Source: an uncultured Clostridia bacterium | GTDB lineage: Bacteria; Bacillota; Clostridia; Christensenellales; UBA3700 | Assembly (NCBI GenBank): GCA_945992255.1 | Contig: CAMFVQ010000008.1 | Span: 1 to 35,191, forward strand | Length of the DNA: 35,191 nt | Reading direction: 5' to 3' | Shown here: positions 21,712-28,700 of the stretch, one piece after another | How positions within the stretch are numbered: position 1 is the first letter of the stretch | Layout of the letters: the number at the start of each line of letters is the position of its first letter | Notes under the pieces: generated by a model | Told to the model about the DNA's origin: nothing | The model's input: only the letters and a program-made list of their open reading frames with translations | The model's database searches: none | Position numbers and translations under genes: made by a program

Positions 21712-22596
21712 TTAAGTTTTATACCCTAATTGGCTAATAGAGAGCTTAAAATTATTTTTCCACTCAGAATTGTGAATAATTTTGAACAGTACTTTATCTT
21801 CAGCAAATAACTCCTGTTTTGTTTTTTGGCTTAAAATTTCCCAGTCTTCTTTAGGGATAATATAAGTAGCATTACCATATATTGCGGATTCTAAAACACA
21901 AAAAGATTCTTTAAAAACATAAGCATAATACCCGTTGAATCCGTTAGTTCCCTCAATACATTTTTCAACCACAAACTCATCAAGATAGTTTAGTCTATCA
22001 ATATCGTATATGTTTGTCTCAAGTTTTTTGCTTTCTAATTGTCTTCTCAAATGAACCCCGGGTTTTTCACCAGGGGGAAGAATTTCCCAATTACACCTAC
22101 GAGTTTGACTATGAACTTGGATGTCTTTTTCAAAAATATAGCACTCCCCAAATATTTCTAAAATAACATTTATAGCTTCTAATAAAAAGCTTTTCCTAAT
22201 AGTGGGGGTTAAATTTGCAATAATGTATTCTTTTCCATCGACGCCTTGAGATAATAACAATTCTATTTCCGTAGGAGCAACTTCGATTTTAGGATAGCAT
22301 TTTCTGTGGACATCTACGGGAACATAGGAAGCATATTCGTTTCCAAAAGGTTGAATCCAGTTTGTGTAAATATAACGTTTTGCCTTTGCTTTTGTCTTGT
22401 CTGGATACGAATAACCATAAGCGTTTTTATTGCACTTATTTCCAAAATCAGCTGAGGGGATTATCGAATCACCAATTTTACTTAAATTTAACTTTTGAGC
22501 CTCGTTGCTTGTCACAGGAACACCTAGCTGTATTGTGTCTAAATTAAATGCACTTAACCTGTTTAAGTTTATTAGTCGCTTTTGTTTTATTAACAT
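21712..22596 (-). CDS. Orphan cargo protein next to the inner attachment site, unknown
   Basis: A 294-residue soluble protein with its own near-consensus promoter, a usable GGAATACATT leader and its own terminator. No TM or signal peptide is seen. The N-terminal third (TIQLGVPVTSNEAQKLNLSK in part) and the C-terminal third (FNGYYAYVF, YGNATYIIPKEDWEILS, FKIIHNSEW) look well folded, but I do not recognise the family. A single gene with private regulation beside an attachment site is the usual spot for stand-alone defence or superinfection-exclusion cargo. That role is inference. Confidence 0.75.
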   Translation of the reverse strand: MLIKQKRLINLNRLSAFNLDTIQLGVPVTSNEAQKLNLSKIGDSIIPSADFGNKCNKNAYGYSYPDKTKAKAKRYIYTNWIQPFGNEYASYVPVDVHRKCYPKIEVAPTEIELLLSQGVDGKEYIIANLTPTIRKSFLLEAINVILEIFGECYIFEKDIQVHSQTRRCNWEILPPGEKPGVHLRRQLESKKLETNIYDIDRLNYLDEFVVEKCIEGTNGFNGYYAYVFKESFCVLESAIYGNATYIIPKEDWEILSQKTKQELFAEDKVLFKIIHNSEWKNNFKLSISQLGYKT

Positions 22597-22625
22597 AATG
22601 TATTCCTTTTGATATTATTATATTA

Positions 22626-22654
22626 ATTATACCATATATTTACACAAAATTCAA
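22626..22654 (-). promoter_or_regulatory. Promoter of the orphan cargo gene
   Basis: TTGAAT (22654-22649) and TATAAT (22631-22626) on the minus strand, spacer 17 bases. Confidence 0.7.
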
Positions 22655-22681
22655 GAACTCTAAACACATAAAAAGTTTTAT

Positions 22682-22699
22682 GTCACCAAATTTGGTGAC
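22682..22699. repeat. 18-bp perfect palindrome at the inner end of the first unit
   Basis: GTCACCAAATTTGGTGAC is a perfect palindrome. Its right half and following bases (TTTGGTGACCT.TTTGGTT) recur at 7397-7415, inside the left island end. It is a candidate recombinase or Xis arm-binding site. Confidence 0.5.
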
Positions 22700-22845
22700 C
22701 TTTTTGGTTTCCTTGGTTTTTTGAACGCTATAAAAGTTATCAAACGGCGTGAAAATTACGCAAAATACGGCGAGTAAACGGCGAAAATGGTGCAAAATAT
22801 GCATTTTAGGTATTTTGCAAACCCTACATTAGGAGCGGCAATATC

Positions 22846-22892
22846 CTCCTAAGGCGGGTTTGTCGGACGTTCAAATCGTCTCAGGCAGGCCA
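22846..22892 (+). pseudogene. 3' half of a tRNA-Arg(CCT): inner attachment site
   Basis: From CTCCTAA onward the sequence is tRNA-like: GGCGG, a T-arm (GGACG-TTCAAAT-CGTCT), acceptor 3' strand CAGGCAG, discriminator G and CCA. The bases before CTCCTAA cannot form the partner anticodon stem, D-arm or acceptor. This marks the right end of an insertion at the same anticodon-loop core. Neither tRNA 5' half in this window pairs with it, so its donor tRNA was a different one. Confidence 0.7.
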
Positions 22893-22896
22893 TTTT

Positions 22897-22930
22897 CAGT
22901 CACTTCTTGCGTGGAGTGACTGATTTTTTT
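22897..22930. terminator. Terminator after the inner tRNA 3' half
   Basis: CAGTCACT / AGTGACTG stem, then a T-run. It is the natural terminator of the lost tRNA and also covers the stop of the convergent 88-residue gene. Confidence 0.7.
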
Positions 22931-23166
22931 ATACCTAAACGCTTCATATATGCTTTCCAAAATTTACTCTCACGACTATTCATTTTCTTTAGATGAGGCA
23001 AAAGTTTGCTATAGTTTACAATCCATTTATTGCTGTATCTATACTTAAACACTGTCGTGTCTGTTTTCAAAAACTCGCGTATTTCATCGGGATGGATAAA
23101 ATGGTCGTCCGTTTTTCTATTGTTGTTCCATTCTCTCGCACAATCTTCTATACTCGCCGTTTTCAT
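22900..23166 (-). CDS. Small basic protein, unknown
   Basis: An 88-residue Lys/Asn-rich frame. It overlaps the preceding 60-residue gene by 50 bases, which is more than is usual, so one of the two may be altered. The sequence (EDCAREWNNNRKTDDHFIHPDEIREFL, in outline, then KWIVNYSKLLPHLKK) looks like a folded helical protein. There is no clear ribosome site. Probably a remnant or a minor gene at the edge of the second unit. Confidence 0.4.
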   Translation of the reverse strand: MKTASIEDCAREWNNNRKTDDHFIHPDEIREFLKTDTTVFKYRYSNKWIVNYSKLLPHLKKMNSRESKFWKAYMKRLGIKKSVTPRKK

Positions 23167-23299
23167 CTTCGTATAAGTCGTAGGTTAAAACGCTTATTCT
23201 GCCGCGATTCGTAACAGCAAGTTGAACTTCTTTTTCGGTCACATACACGATATTGAAAGTGATGTAAGTTTCGCCGTCAAAATGTTGATATTCAGCCAT
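23117..23299 (-). CDS. Small element protein, 60 residues
   Basis: Starts at ATG behind AAGGAGAAAGAA. Sequence MAEYQHFDGETYITFNIVYV and VQLAVTNRGRISVLTYDLYEDENGEY is beta-rich and typical of small proteins of clostridial mobile elements. The last ten residues (RRLCERMEQQ) seem out of keeping and overlap the 88-residue frame, so the original C-terminus may have been lost by a frameshift. Function unknown. Confidence 0.55.
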   Translation of the reverse strand: MAEYQHFDGETYITFNIVYVTEKEVQLAVTNRGRISVLTYDLYEDENGEYRRLCERMEQQ

Positions 23300-23310
23300 T
23301 TTCTTTCTCC

Positions 23311-23420
23311 TTAAACCGGTTCATACCAAACCGAGTATTCAACCTCGATATCTCTGCCTTCGTATTCGTAATACATAGTCACGTAACCTTTGAATTCGTT
23401 TTCTTTTCCGATTTTTTCAT
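23311..23420 (-). pseudogene. Tiny frameshifted ORF upstream of the 60-residue gene
   Basis: An ATG at 23420 follows GGAGG, but its frame stops after 13 codons. One extra A in the A-run after the ATG would give a 36-residue peptide (KENEFKGYVTMYYEYEGRD.. to YEPV) ending just before the next ribosome site. The length (110 bases) is one short of a whole number of codons. I read it as a decayed gene with a one-base deletion. Confidence 0.4.
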
Positions 23421-23435
23421 TTTTGGATTACCTCC

Positions 23436-23998
23436 ATTTTTTATTTTTGCCTTCTGGCAGGGGCAAAGGAGCATAAGCCGAAACGCAACCATAATGAGAA
23501 TTTTGTTGCAATGGAGAAAATCAACAGCCAAAGGATTTGAGCGAAAAATACTATCGTAAAATAAAAAGAGCCAAACTCTTTATCGAGCTTGACTGCGTTA
23601 TTCAATATGTAAGTTTTAAGTAGTATTTTTCCGAGCTGTTGATTTTTTCGCTGACTTATGCTACAACAGCCACGACAGAAGTCAATAAAATATGGTTTGA
23701 ATCACACTGTTGAATTTTTGTAATTTCACGCAAAGGTGTGGCTAGCCGCGTTGCATAAGTTTTACCCAAAACACGACGAGACCGGCTTTTGGGTTACGGC
23801 GGCGCATATCCGAAAAGAGTTTTAATTCTTCCGGCGTGTGTTGGTTAGGGTGCCTATTTGACTGCTGCGACTATCAGATACCCGACCACATTTTAGGCTT
23901 TATAGACCTTGAACGCTAAGCCGAGAACATGATGTACCTTCTGCCCGATGGGAATGATGACACAAGCAATCTGCAAATTAAGGAACAGAAAAAGAGGT
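23436..23998. other. Degenerate stretch with fragments of former element genes
   Basis: No intact gene in about 560 bases. A minus-strand fragment (23742-23855) reads HTPEELKLFSDMRRRNPKAG and ends in a stop. A plus-strand fragment (23851-24000) reads CDYQIPDHILGFIDLER, stop, then AENMMYLLPDGNDDTSNLQI. Both look like real protein pieces, not random frames. The region seems to be a worn junction between the second unit's edge and its redox cargo. Confidence 0.4.
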
Positions 23999-23999
23999 A

Positions 24000-24014
24000 A
24001 GTGATAATATCACA
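24000..24014. promoter_or_regulatory. CRP-like operator ahead of the thioredoxin operon
   Basis: aGTGATAaTATCACa, a perfect 13-base palindrome. Its centre is 29 bases before the TATAAT at 24036. That places it near -41.5, the class II activator position, with no good -35 box. The same layout occurs at 28020. Confidence 0.7.
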
Positions 24015-24035
24015 GAACCCTGATTTCAAATCGAA

Positions 24036-24041
24036 TATAAT
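24036..24041 (+). promoter_or_regulatory. -10 box of the thioredoxin operon
   Basis: TATAAT about 38 bases before the trxA start, followed by an AAAGGAGG ribosome site. The missing -35 box suggests that transcription depends on the CRP-like site. Confidence 0.6.
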
Positions 24042-24073
24042 AAAAACACAATAAAGCAAAGGAGGACACGAAG

Positions 24074-24379
24074 ATGTCTGTAATTAAAATTAGTAAAGAA
24101 AATTTCGCAAGCGAAGTTTTGAATTCCAATAAACCTGTTCTTCTCGATTTCTATGCTGATTGGTGCGGTCCCTGCCGTATGGTAGGTCCGATCGTATCGG
24201 AAATCGCAAATGAGCGAATCGATGTTAAGGTCGGTAAAATAAATGTGGACGAACAGCCGGAGCTTGCGGCACAGTTTCAGGTAATGAGCATCCCGATGCT
24301 CGCTGTAATCAAAAACGGGAAACTCGAGAATCAGGTCGTGGGCTACAGACCGAAAGAGCAAATTGAAGCAATGCTGTAA
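24074..24379 (+). CDS. trxA: Thioredoxin
   Basis: A 101-residue thioredoxin with the WCGPC redox site at about residues 29-33 and the cis-Pro loop in MSIPML. It reduces disulfides and, in this setting, probably persulfides carried by the rhodaneses. It is the first gene of a three-gene operon; an AAAGGAGG ribosome site lies about ten bases upstream. The distance to the next gene is 11 bases. The gene is normal in length and has all key residues. Confidence 0.95.
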   Translation: MSVIKISKENFASEVLNSNKPVLLDFYADWCGPCRMVGPIVSEIANERIDVKVGKINVDEQPELAAQFQVMSIPMLAVIKNGKLENQVVGYRPKEQIEAML

Positions 24380-24390
24380 GGAGAAAAAAG

Positions 24391-24714
24391 ATGGGACTGT
24401 TTAATTTCTTCCGCAACACCGCCGACATTAACACCGGTGTTGCGGAATACGAAACAAACGACGGCGCTGTATTGCTTGACGTTAGGACGGCAGAGGAATA
24501 CCGTGACGGGCACATTGACGGAAGCGTCAACATACCTCTTGATAGAATTTCTTCCGTTGAGAATACCGTCAATGACAAAAGCACACCGCTTTATGTGTAT
24601 TGTTTAAGCGGTGGTAGAAGCGGACAAGCTGTATCCTATTTGAAGCAAATTGGTTACACAAATGCAAAAAATATCGGTGGCATCAGCAGCTACCGTGGAA
24701 AGGTGGTGAAATAA
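24391..24714 (+). CDS. Single-domain rhodanese
   Basis: A 107-residue sulfur transferase. The hallmarks are DVRTAEEYRDGHIDGSVNIP and the active loop CLSGGRSG, with the cysteine that carries the persulfide. The N-terminal dozen residues (MGLFNFFRN) are a common lead in small rhodaneses. It follows trxA and touches the CoA-disulfide reductase gene (stop then ATG with no gap). It would move sulfane sulfur between thioredoxin and the reductase. Confidence 0.93.
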   Translation: MGLFNFFRNTADINTGVAEYETNDGAVLLDVRTAEEYRDGHIDGSVNIPLDRISSVENTVNDKSTPLYVYCLSGGRSGQAVSYLKQIGYTNAKNIGGISSYRGKVVK

Positions 24715-26406
24715 ATGAAGGTTGTAATTATAGGCGGTGTTGCAGGAGGTGCTACTGCGGCGGCGAGAATACGCAGGCTTGACGAGCAAGCGGAAATAGT
24801 TGTTTTTGAGCGTTCAGGATTTATTTCATATGCCAACTGTGGTCTACCGTACTATATCGGCGGCACCATTGAAGATGAAAATGATCTAACCTTGCAGACG
24901 CCTGAAAGCTTTTGGAGGCGTTTTAGAGTTAAGATGAATGTGCATCATGAAGTTACGGCAATTCATCCTGATACCAAAACCGTTACCGTAAAAAATCTTG
25001 AAAACGGTAAAATCCTTACTGAGAGTTATGATAAGCTCGTGCTCTCACCTGGTGCTAAGCCGATAAAACCAGTGTTTGATGGTATTGACAGCGATAAGAT
25101 ATTTACCTTGCGCACTGTTGAGGATACCTTCTGCATCAAGGATTACATCAATGCAAACCATCCAAAATCCGCTGTACTGGCAGGTGGTGGCTTCATTGGA
25201 TTGGAGCTGGCAGAAAACCTGCGAGAGCTGGGGATGGATGTCACTATTGTCCAGCGTCCAAAACAGCTTATGAATCCCTTTGATGCTGATATGGCTTCTT
25301 TCATCCATAATGAAATGCGCAAGCACGGTATAAAGCTGGCACTTGGTCATACCATAGAAGGGTTTAAGGAAAGGGACGGCGGCGTTGATGTACTGCTGAA
25401 AGACGAACAGCCTCTCCATGCGGATATGGTAATCCTAGCAATCGGCGTCGCTCCCGAAACCACCCTTGCGAAAGATACCGGCATAGAACTTGGCATTAAA
25501 GGCAGTATTGTGGTCAATGACCGAATGGAAACCTCCATTTCCGACATCTATGCCGTGGGCGATGCAGTGCAGGTGAAGCATTTCGTCACCGGGCAGGATG
25601 CTCTGATCTCTCTTGCCGGGCCTGCAAACAAGCAGGGTAGAATTGCCGCCGATAATATCTGCGGCGGTGACAGCCATTATACCGGCGGGCAGGGCTCATC
25701 AGTCATCAAAATATTTGACATGACTGCTGCCGCTACGGGTATCAACGAAAAAACCGCAAAGTCCCTTGGTATTGCTACAGACAAAGTCATTCTTTCGCCG
25801 ATGAGTCATGCAGGATATTATCCCGGCGGTAAAATGATGACTATGAAAGTGCTGTTCGAGAAAGACACATATCGTCTGCTCGGGGCTCAAATTATAGGCT
25901 TTGACGGTGTCGATAAGAGGATTGACGTGCTTGCAACCGCTATCCGTGCCGGAATAAAAGCATATGAACTTACAGAACTTGACCTTGCCTATGCTCCGCC
26001 GTATTCCTCCGCAAAGGACCCTGTGAATATGGCAGGCTATATCATTGAAAACATGAAAAACGGCATTGTAAAGCAATGGTATTATGAGGAAGATGAAACA
26101 CTTCCCCGTGACGGCAGCATAACTCTTCTTGATACACGCACACCAATGGAATACAGTATGGGGCATGCAAAGGGTTTTATCAATATTCCCGTTGATGAAT
26201 TGCGTGAACGAATTGATGAACTTGACAAAAGCAAGCCTGTATATGTTATCTGCCAAAGCGGATTGAGAAGCTATATCGCAAGCAGAATTCTAGTGGGCAA
26301 CGGCTTTGATGCCTATAACTTTGCAGGCGGTTTCCGATTCTATGATGCAGTCCGTAATGATAAAGCGTTAAATAAAAAATCCACTCTCTGCGGAATGGAT
26401 GATTAA
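24715..26406 (+). CDS. CoA-disulfide reductase / rhodanese fusion (CDR-RHD)
   Basis: A 563-residue FAD enzyme. The N-terminal FAD site is VVIIGGVAGGATAAARIRR; the redox Cys42 lies in SYANCGLPYYIGG; a second nucleotide site (NADH) is at AVLAGGGFIGLELAENL; the FAD-binding end is DIYAVGDAV. A dimerisation domain follows, then a C-terminal rhodanese (LLDTRTPMEYSMGHAKG, active loop CQSGLRS). Enzymes of this type reduce CoA disulfide, CoA persulfide or polysulfide with NAD(P)H. Together with trxA and the small rhodanese it forms a persulfide-handling unit. A shared terminator follows. Confidence 0.93.
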   Translation: MKVVIIGGVAGGATAAARIRRLDEQAEIVVFERSGFISYANCGLPYYIGGTIEDENDLTLQTPESFWRRFRVKMNVHHEVTAIHPDTKTVTVKNLENGKILTESYDKLVLSPGAKPIKPVFDGIDSDKIFTLRTVEDTFCIKDYINANHPKSAVLAGGGFIGLELAENLRELGMDVTIVQRPKQLMNPFDADMASFIHNEMRKHGIKLALGHTIEGFKERDGGVDVLLKDEQPLHADMVILAIGVAPETTLAKDTGIELGIKGSIVVNDRMETSISDIYAVGDAVQVKHFVTGQDALISLAGPANKQGRIAADNICGGDSHYTGGQGSSVIKIFDMTAAATGINEKTAKSLGIATDKVILSPMSHAGYYPGGKMMTMKVLFEKDTYRLLGAQIIGFDGVDKRIDVLATAIRAGIKAYELTELDLAYAPPYSSAKDPVNMAGYIIENMKNGIVKQWYYEEDETLPRDGSITLLDTRTPMEYSMGHAKGFINIPVDELRERIDELDKSKPVYVICQSGLRSYIASRILVGNGFDAYNFAGGFRFYDAVRNDKALNKKSTLCGMDD

Positions 26407-26421
26407 AAGGACAGAAAAGAA

Positions 26422-26466
26422 AAAGCGTTGAGAATTCATTTTTTTAAGAAACTCAACGCTTTGTTT
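26422..26466. terminator. Bidirectional terminator between the trx operon and crp
   Basis: AAAGCGTTGAG / CTCAACGCTTT, 11 bp, with a 19-base loop and T- or A-runs on both sides. It stops the trx operon and the convergent crp gene. Confidence 0.8.
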
Positions 26467-26468
26467 TA

Positions 26469-27125
26469 TCAAACTATAATCTTTTCAAGTCCGTCTTTGT
26501 CTATAATCTCAATCGTTCCTCGGGAGAGTGATATAAACCCTTCGTTCACAAAATACTTTAGCATTCGTGTTACCACTTCACGGGGATTACCTAAGTGATT
26601 GCCGATTGTTTCGTGGGTGATTTTAAGAATGTTAGTGTTTTCGATGCTTGCCTCATTCAAAAGAAAATCTGCAAGCCTTTTATCAAAGTTTTTCCACATC
26701 ACCTGGTCTATCAGCCACATTACATCTGAAAATCGACTTGCCATAACTTCGTTGGTGTAATTGGCAAGCGGTGCTGAAACATCCATAATGCTTTTGTAAA
26801 CTTCTGACGGGATGACTAAAACCTCTGTTTCCTTTTCTGCGGTAACGGTTATATCAAACTGAATGCTGTTCATGATGCAGGATGCAGAGAAAAGGCAAAT
26901 ATCACGTTCAAAAAGGCGGTACATCGTAATCTCTCTGCCATCATCAGATATAGTAAAAGCACGAATTTGACCAGAGAGCACAAGGAGCAGTCCCGTACAA
27001 TTCTGCGAACCATTATGCAAGAGTTCACCCTTGCCGAATTTACGAACAAAAGATGAGCTTGTAAGCGTGTCTTGCTGTGATTTCGTCAGTTTATCAAATA
27101 CAGGTAAATACGTTAAGTAATTCAT
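26469..27125 (-). CDS. Crp/Fnr-family transcription regulator
   Basis: A 218-residue regulator. The ATG at 27125 follows AAGGAGACACGGCTT; the track extension upstream runs through the promoter and is not real. Residues about 20-110 are the cyclic-nucleotide-type sensor barrel, and 150-210 the winged helix. The recognition helix NHLGNPREVVTRML has Arg, Glu and Arg spaced as in E. coli CRP (RETVGR), which fits the TGTGA-type sites at 24000 and 28020. No N-terminal FNR iron-sulfur cysteine set is visible; single Cys residues (DICLFSASC) might be redox-active. It is the likely regulator of the redox cargo and diverges from the DUF134 gene. Confidence 0.9.
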   Translation of the reverse strand: MNYLTYLPVFDKLTKSQQDTLTSSSFVRKFGKGELLHNGSQNCTGLLLVLSGQIRAFTISDDGREITMYRLFERDICLFSASCIMNSIQFDITVTAEKETEVLVIPSEVYKSIMDVSAPLANYTNEVMASRFSDVMWLIDQVMWKNFDKRLADFLLNEASIENTNILKITHETIGNHLGNPREVVTRMLKYFVNEGFISLSRGTIEIIDKDGLEKIIV

Positions 27126-27152
27126 AAGCCGTGTCTCCTTCTCAGTATTTTT

Positions 27153-27181
27153 AGTATAGCGTAATTTCGGGCATATGTCAA
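27153..27181 (-). promoter_or_regulatory. crp promoter (mirror copy)
   Basis: Minus-strand TTGACA (27181-27176) and TATACT (27158-27153), spacer 17. Its -35 lies in the left arm of the palindrome at 27170. Confidence 0.75.
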
Positions 27182-27201
27182 TAATGCTGTTGACATATGC
27201 C
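27170..27201. promoter_or_regulatory. Perfect 12-bp inverted-repeat operator between crp and DUF134 gene
   Basis: GGCATATGTCAA, 8 bases, then TTGACATATGCC. Each arm contains the -35 box of the promoter pointing away from it, so one bound protein could control both directions equally. The arms differ from the GTGAT-type sites, so a second regulator (perhaps the DUF134 protein) may bind here. Confidence 0.75.
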
Positions 27202-27218
27202 TGAAACGGCACTATAAT
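27190..27218 (+). promoter_or_regulatory. Promoter of the DUF134/NifX-like gene
   Basis: TTGACA (27190-27195) and TATAAT (27213-27218), spacer 17; both boxes perfect. Confidence 0.85.
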
Positions 27219-27253
27219 ATATGGTGAGGTGATAAAATGCCAAGACCGACGAA

Positions 27254-28015
27254 GTGTCCCGAGTATGTTATTTCCCTGAAGTTCTTGAATTTTCTCCAAC
27301 GGGAGCAGTGAGCGGGGAACCAATTGTTTTAACAATTGATGAACTTGAAACCATACGGCTGATTGACAAAGAAAACTTAAGCCAAGAAGAATGCGGGGCA
27401 CAACTCGGCGTAGGCAGAACAACCGCACAGAAAATCTATGAAACCGCAAGGAAAAAAATAGCAGACGCACTTGTGCTTGGCTTCGCACTGAAAATTGAGG
27501 ACGGCGAGTTTCAGCTTTGTAGCGGCAGTACAGACTTTTGCTATAAAAAAGGCTGCATCAAACGGCAAATTCAAAAAGAATTCAAAAAAGAAAAAGGAGC
27601 AAATATTATGAGAATCGCAGTAACGTACAAAAACGGAAACATCTTTCAGCATTTCGGTCACACCGAGCAATTCAAATTGTACGATATTGAAGACGGCAAG
27701 GTCATTAAAACAGAGCTTATAGATAGCAACGGCTCCGGCCACGGTGCATTGGCCAGCGTACTCTCCGCTGTAAAAGCAGACGTACTAATTTGCGGCGGTA
27801 TTGGCGGCGGCGCACAAATGGCGCTGGCAAAAAACGGAATAAAGCTCTACGGCGGTGTCAGCGGTAATGCCGATGAAGCGGTAAATGCTTTTGTTGCCGG
27901 CAATCTTGCTTTCAATCCCGATGTGCATTGTGAACACCACGATCATGAACATGACGGGGAAACCCATATCTGTGGCGACCACGGTTGCGGTCACGGACAT
28001 TGCGGGAATCATTGA
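27254..28015 (+). CDS. DUF134 DNA-binding protein fused to NifX/NifB-C-like domain, apparent frameshift at the start
   Basis: The expected family start MPRPTKC is encoded from the ATG at 27237 behind GAGGTGATAAA, but one base is missing after TGT. The rest of the domain (VCYFPEVLEF...) continues in another frame, whose only start is the GTG at 27254. The DUF134 part (to about residue 115) holds a sigma-like helix-turn-helix (LSQEECGAQLGVGRTTAQKIYE) and a Cys cluster (CSGSTDFCYKKGC). At residue 119 an ATG with AAAGGAG upstream opens a NifX/NifB-C-type domain (RIAVTYKNGNIFQHFGHTEQF) and a His/Cys tail that could bind metal. No stop separates the parts, so the second domain could be made alone. 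A sequencing error could explain the missing base. Confidence 0.75.
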   Translation: MSRVCYFPEVLEFSPTGAVSGEPIVLTIDELETIRLIDKENLSQEECGAQLGVGRTTAQKIYETARKKIADALVLGFALKIEDGEFQLCSGSTDFCYKKGCIKRQIQKEFKKEKGANIMRIAVTYKNGNIFQHFGHTEQFKLYDIEDGKVIKTELIDSNGSGHGALASVLSAVKADVLICGGIGGGAQMALAKNGIKLYGGVSGNADEAVNAFVAGNLAFNPDVHCEHHDHEHDGETHICGDHGCGHGHCGNH

Positions 28016-28019
28016 AAAA

Positions 28020-28034
28020 TGTGATAACATCACA
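28020..28034. promoter_or_regulatory. CRP-like operator ahead of the rubredoxin operon
   Basis: TGTGAT-AAC-ATCACA, a perfect palindrome. The centre is 29 bases before a TATTAT box at 28056, exactly as in the thioredoxin operon. A following CAGAA is also shared. Confidence 0.75.
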
Positions 28035-28055
28035 GAATTGTAATCTGAAATATGC

Positions 28056-28061
28056 TATTAT
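28056..28061 (+). promoter_or_regulatory. -10 box of the rubredoxin operon
   Basis: TATTAT at the same distance from the CRP-like site as the TATAAT of the trx operon; AAAGGAGG follows. Confidence 0.55.
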
Positions 28062-28082
28062 TCAATTAAAGGAGGCGGAAAT

Positions 28083-28700
28083 ATGAAGCAATATATTTGT
28101 ACAGTCTGCGGATATATCCATAAAACCGAAGGCGAATTGCCCGATGATTTCAAGTGTCCGCTTTGTGGTGCAGGTAAGGATGCTTTTGTGCTGAAAGAGG
28201 AAACTGCTAAAGCAGAAGAAATTCTTGAAAAGCCGCATACAGAAAAAGAATTATCCCCAATGGAGATGAGCATCATTTGCTCCAATCTTGCAAGAGGGTG
28301 CGAAAAGCAGTATATGCCCGAAGAATCCGAGAACTTTAGAAAACTCTCAGAATTCTTCCAACAAAAAGCAGAGCCTGTCAGCAATGCCGGCACAGAGACA
28401 CTGCTTGAATTGATTAATCATGATATTTCGGTAGGATTTCCTTACGGAAAATCAGCTGCGGAAGAGCAGCACGACCGTGGCGGACTTCGCTGTCAGGTGT
28501 GGGCAGAAAAGGTAACGAGAATGTTGCAGTCACTTCTCACCCGATATAAGGTTGAGGGAGACAAGATGCTTGAAAACACAGGTGTGTATGTCTGCACAGT
28601 CTGCGGATTTGTATTCGTTGGCGATGCACCGCCTGCGCTTTGTCCAGTATGCAAAGTCCCTGCGTGGAAGTTTGAAAAAATAGAAGGAGGTGCAAGATAA
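28083..28700 (+). CDS. Double-rubredoxin protein with a helical middle domain
   Basis: A 205-residue protein with one rubredoxin at each end. The N-terminal one has CTVCGY (6-11) and CPLCG; the C-terminal one has CTVCGF and CPVCKVP. The middle (about 45-155) is helical, with Cys and His residues ([26 protein letters not shown]). It should carry electrons to the rubrerythrin and desulfoferrodoxin encoded next. AAAGGAGG precedes its ATG. Its stop overlaps the next ATG by one base. I know of no standard name for this exact architecture. Confidence 0.88.
   Translation: MKQYICTVCGYIHKTEGELPDDFKCPLCGAGKDAFVLKEETAKAEEILEKPHTEKELSPMEMSIICSNLARGCEKQYMPEESENFRKLSEFFQQKAEPVSNAGTETLLELINHDISVGFPYGKSAAEEQHDRGGLRCQVWAEKVTRMLQSLLTRYKVEGDKMLENTGVYVCTVCGFVFVGDAPPALCPVCKVPAWKFEKIEGGAR

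Noticed and set aside
25699-26256. 185-codon minus-strand ORF opposite the CoA-disulfide reductase gene
   Set aside because: Shadow of a clearly recognised enzyme with all its motifs on the plus strand.
27126-27488. Long N-terminal extension of the Crp/Fnr gene in the ORF track
   Set aside because: It runs through the divergent promoter region and into the DUF134 gene; the ATG at 27125 has a good ribosome site.
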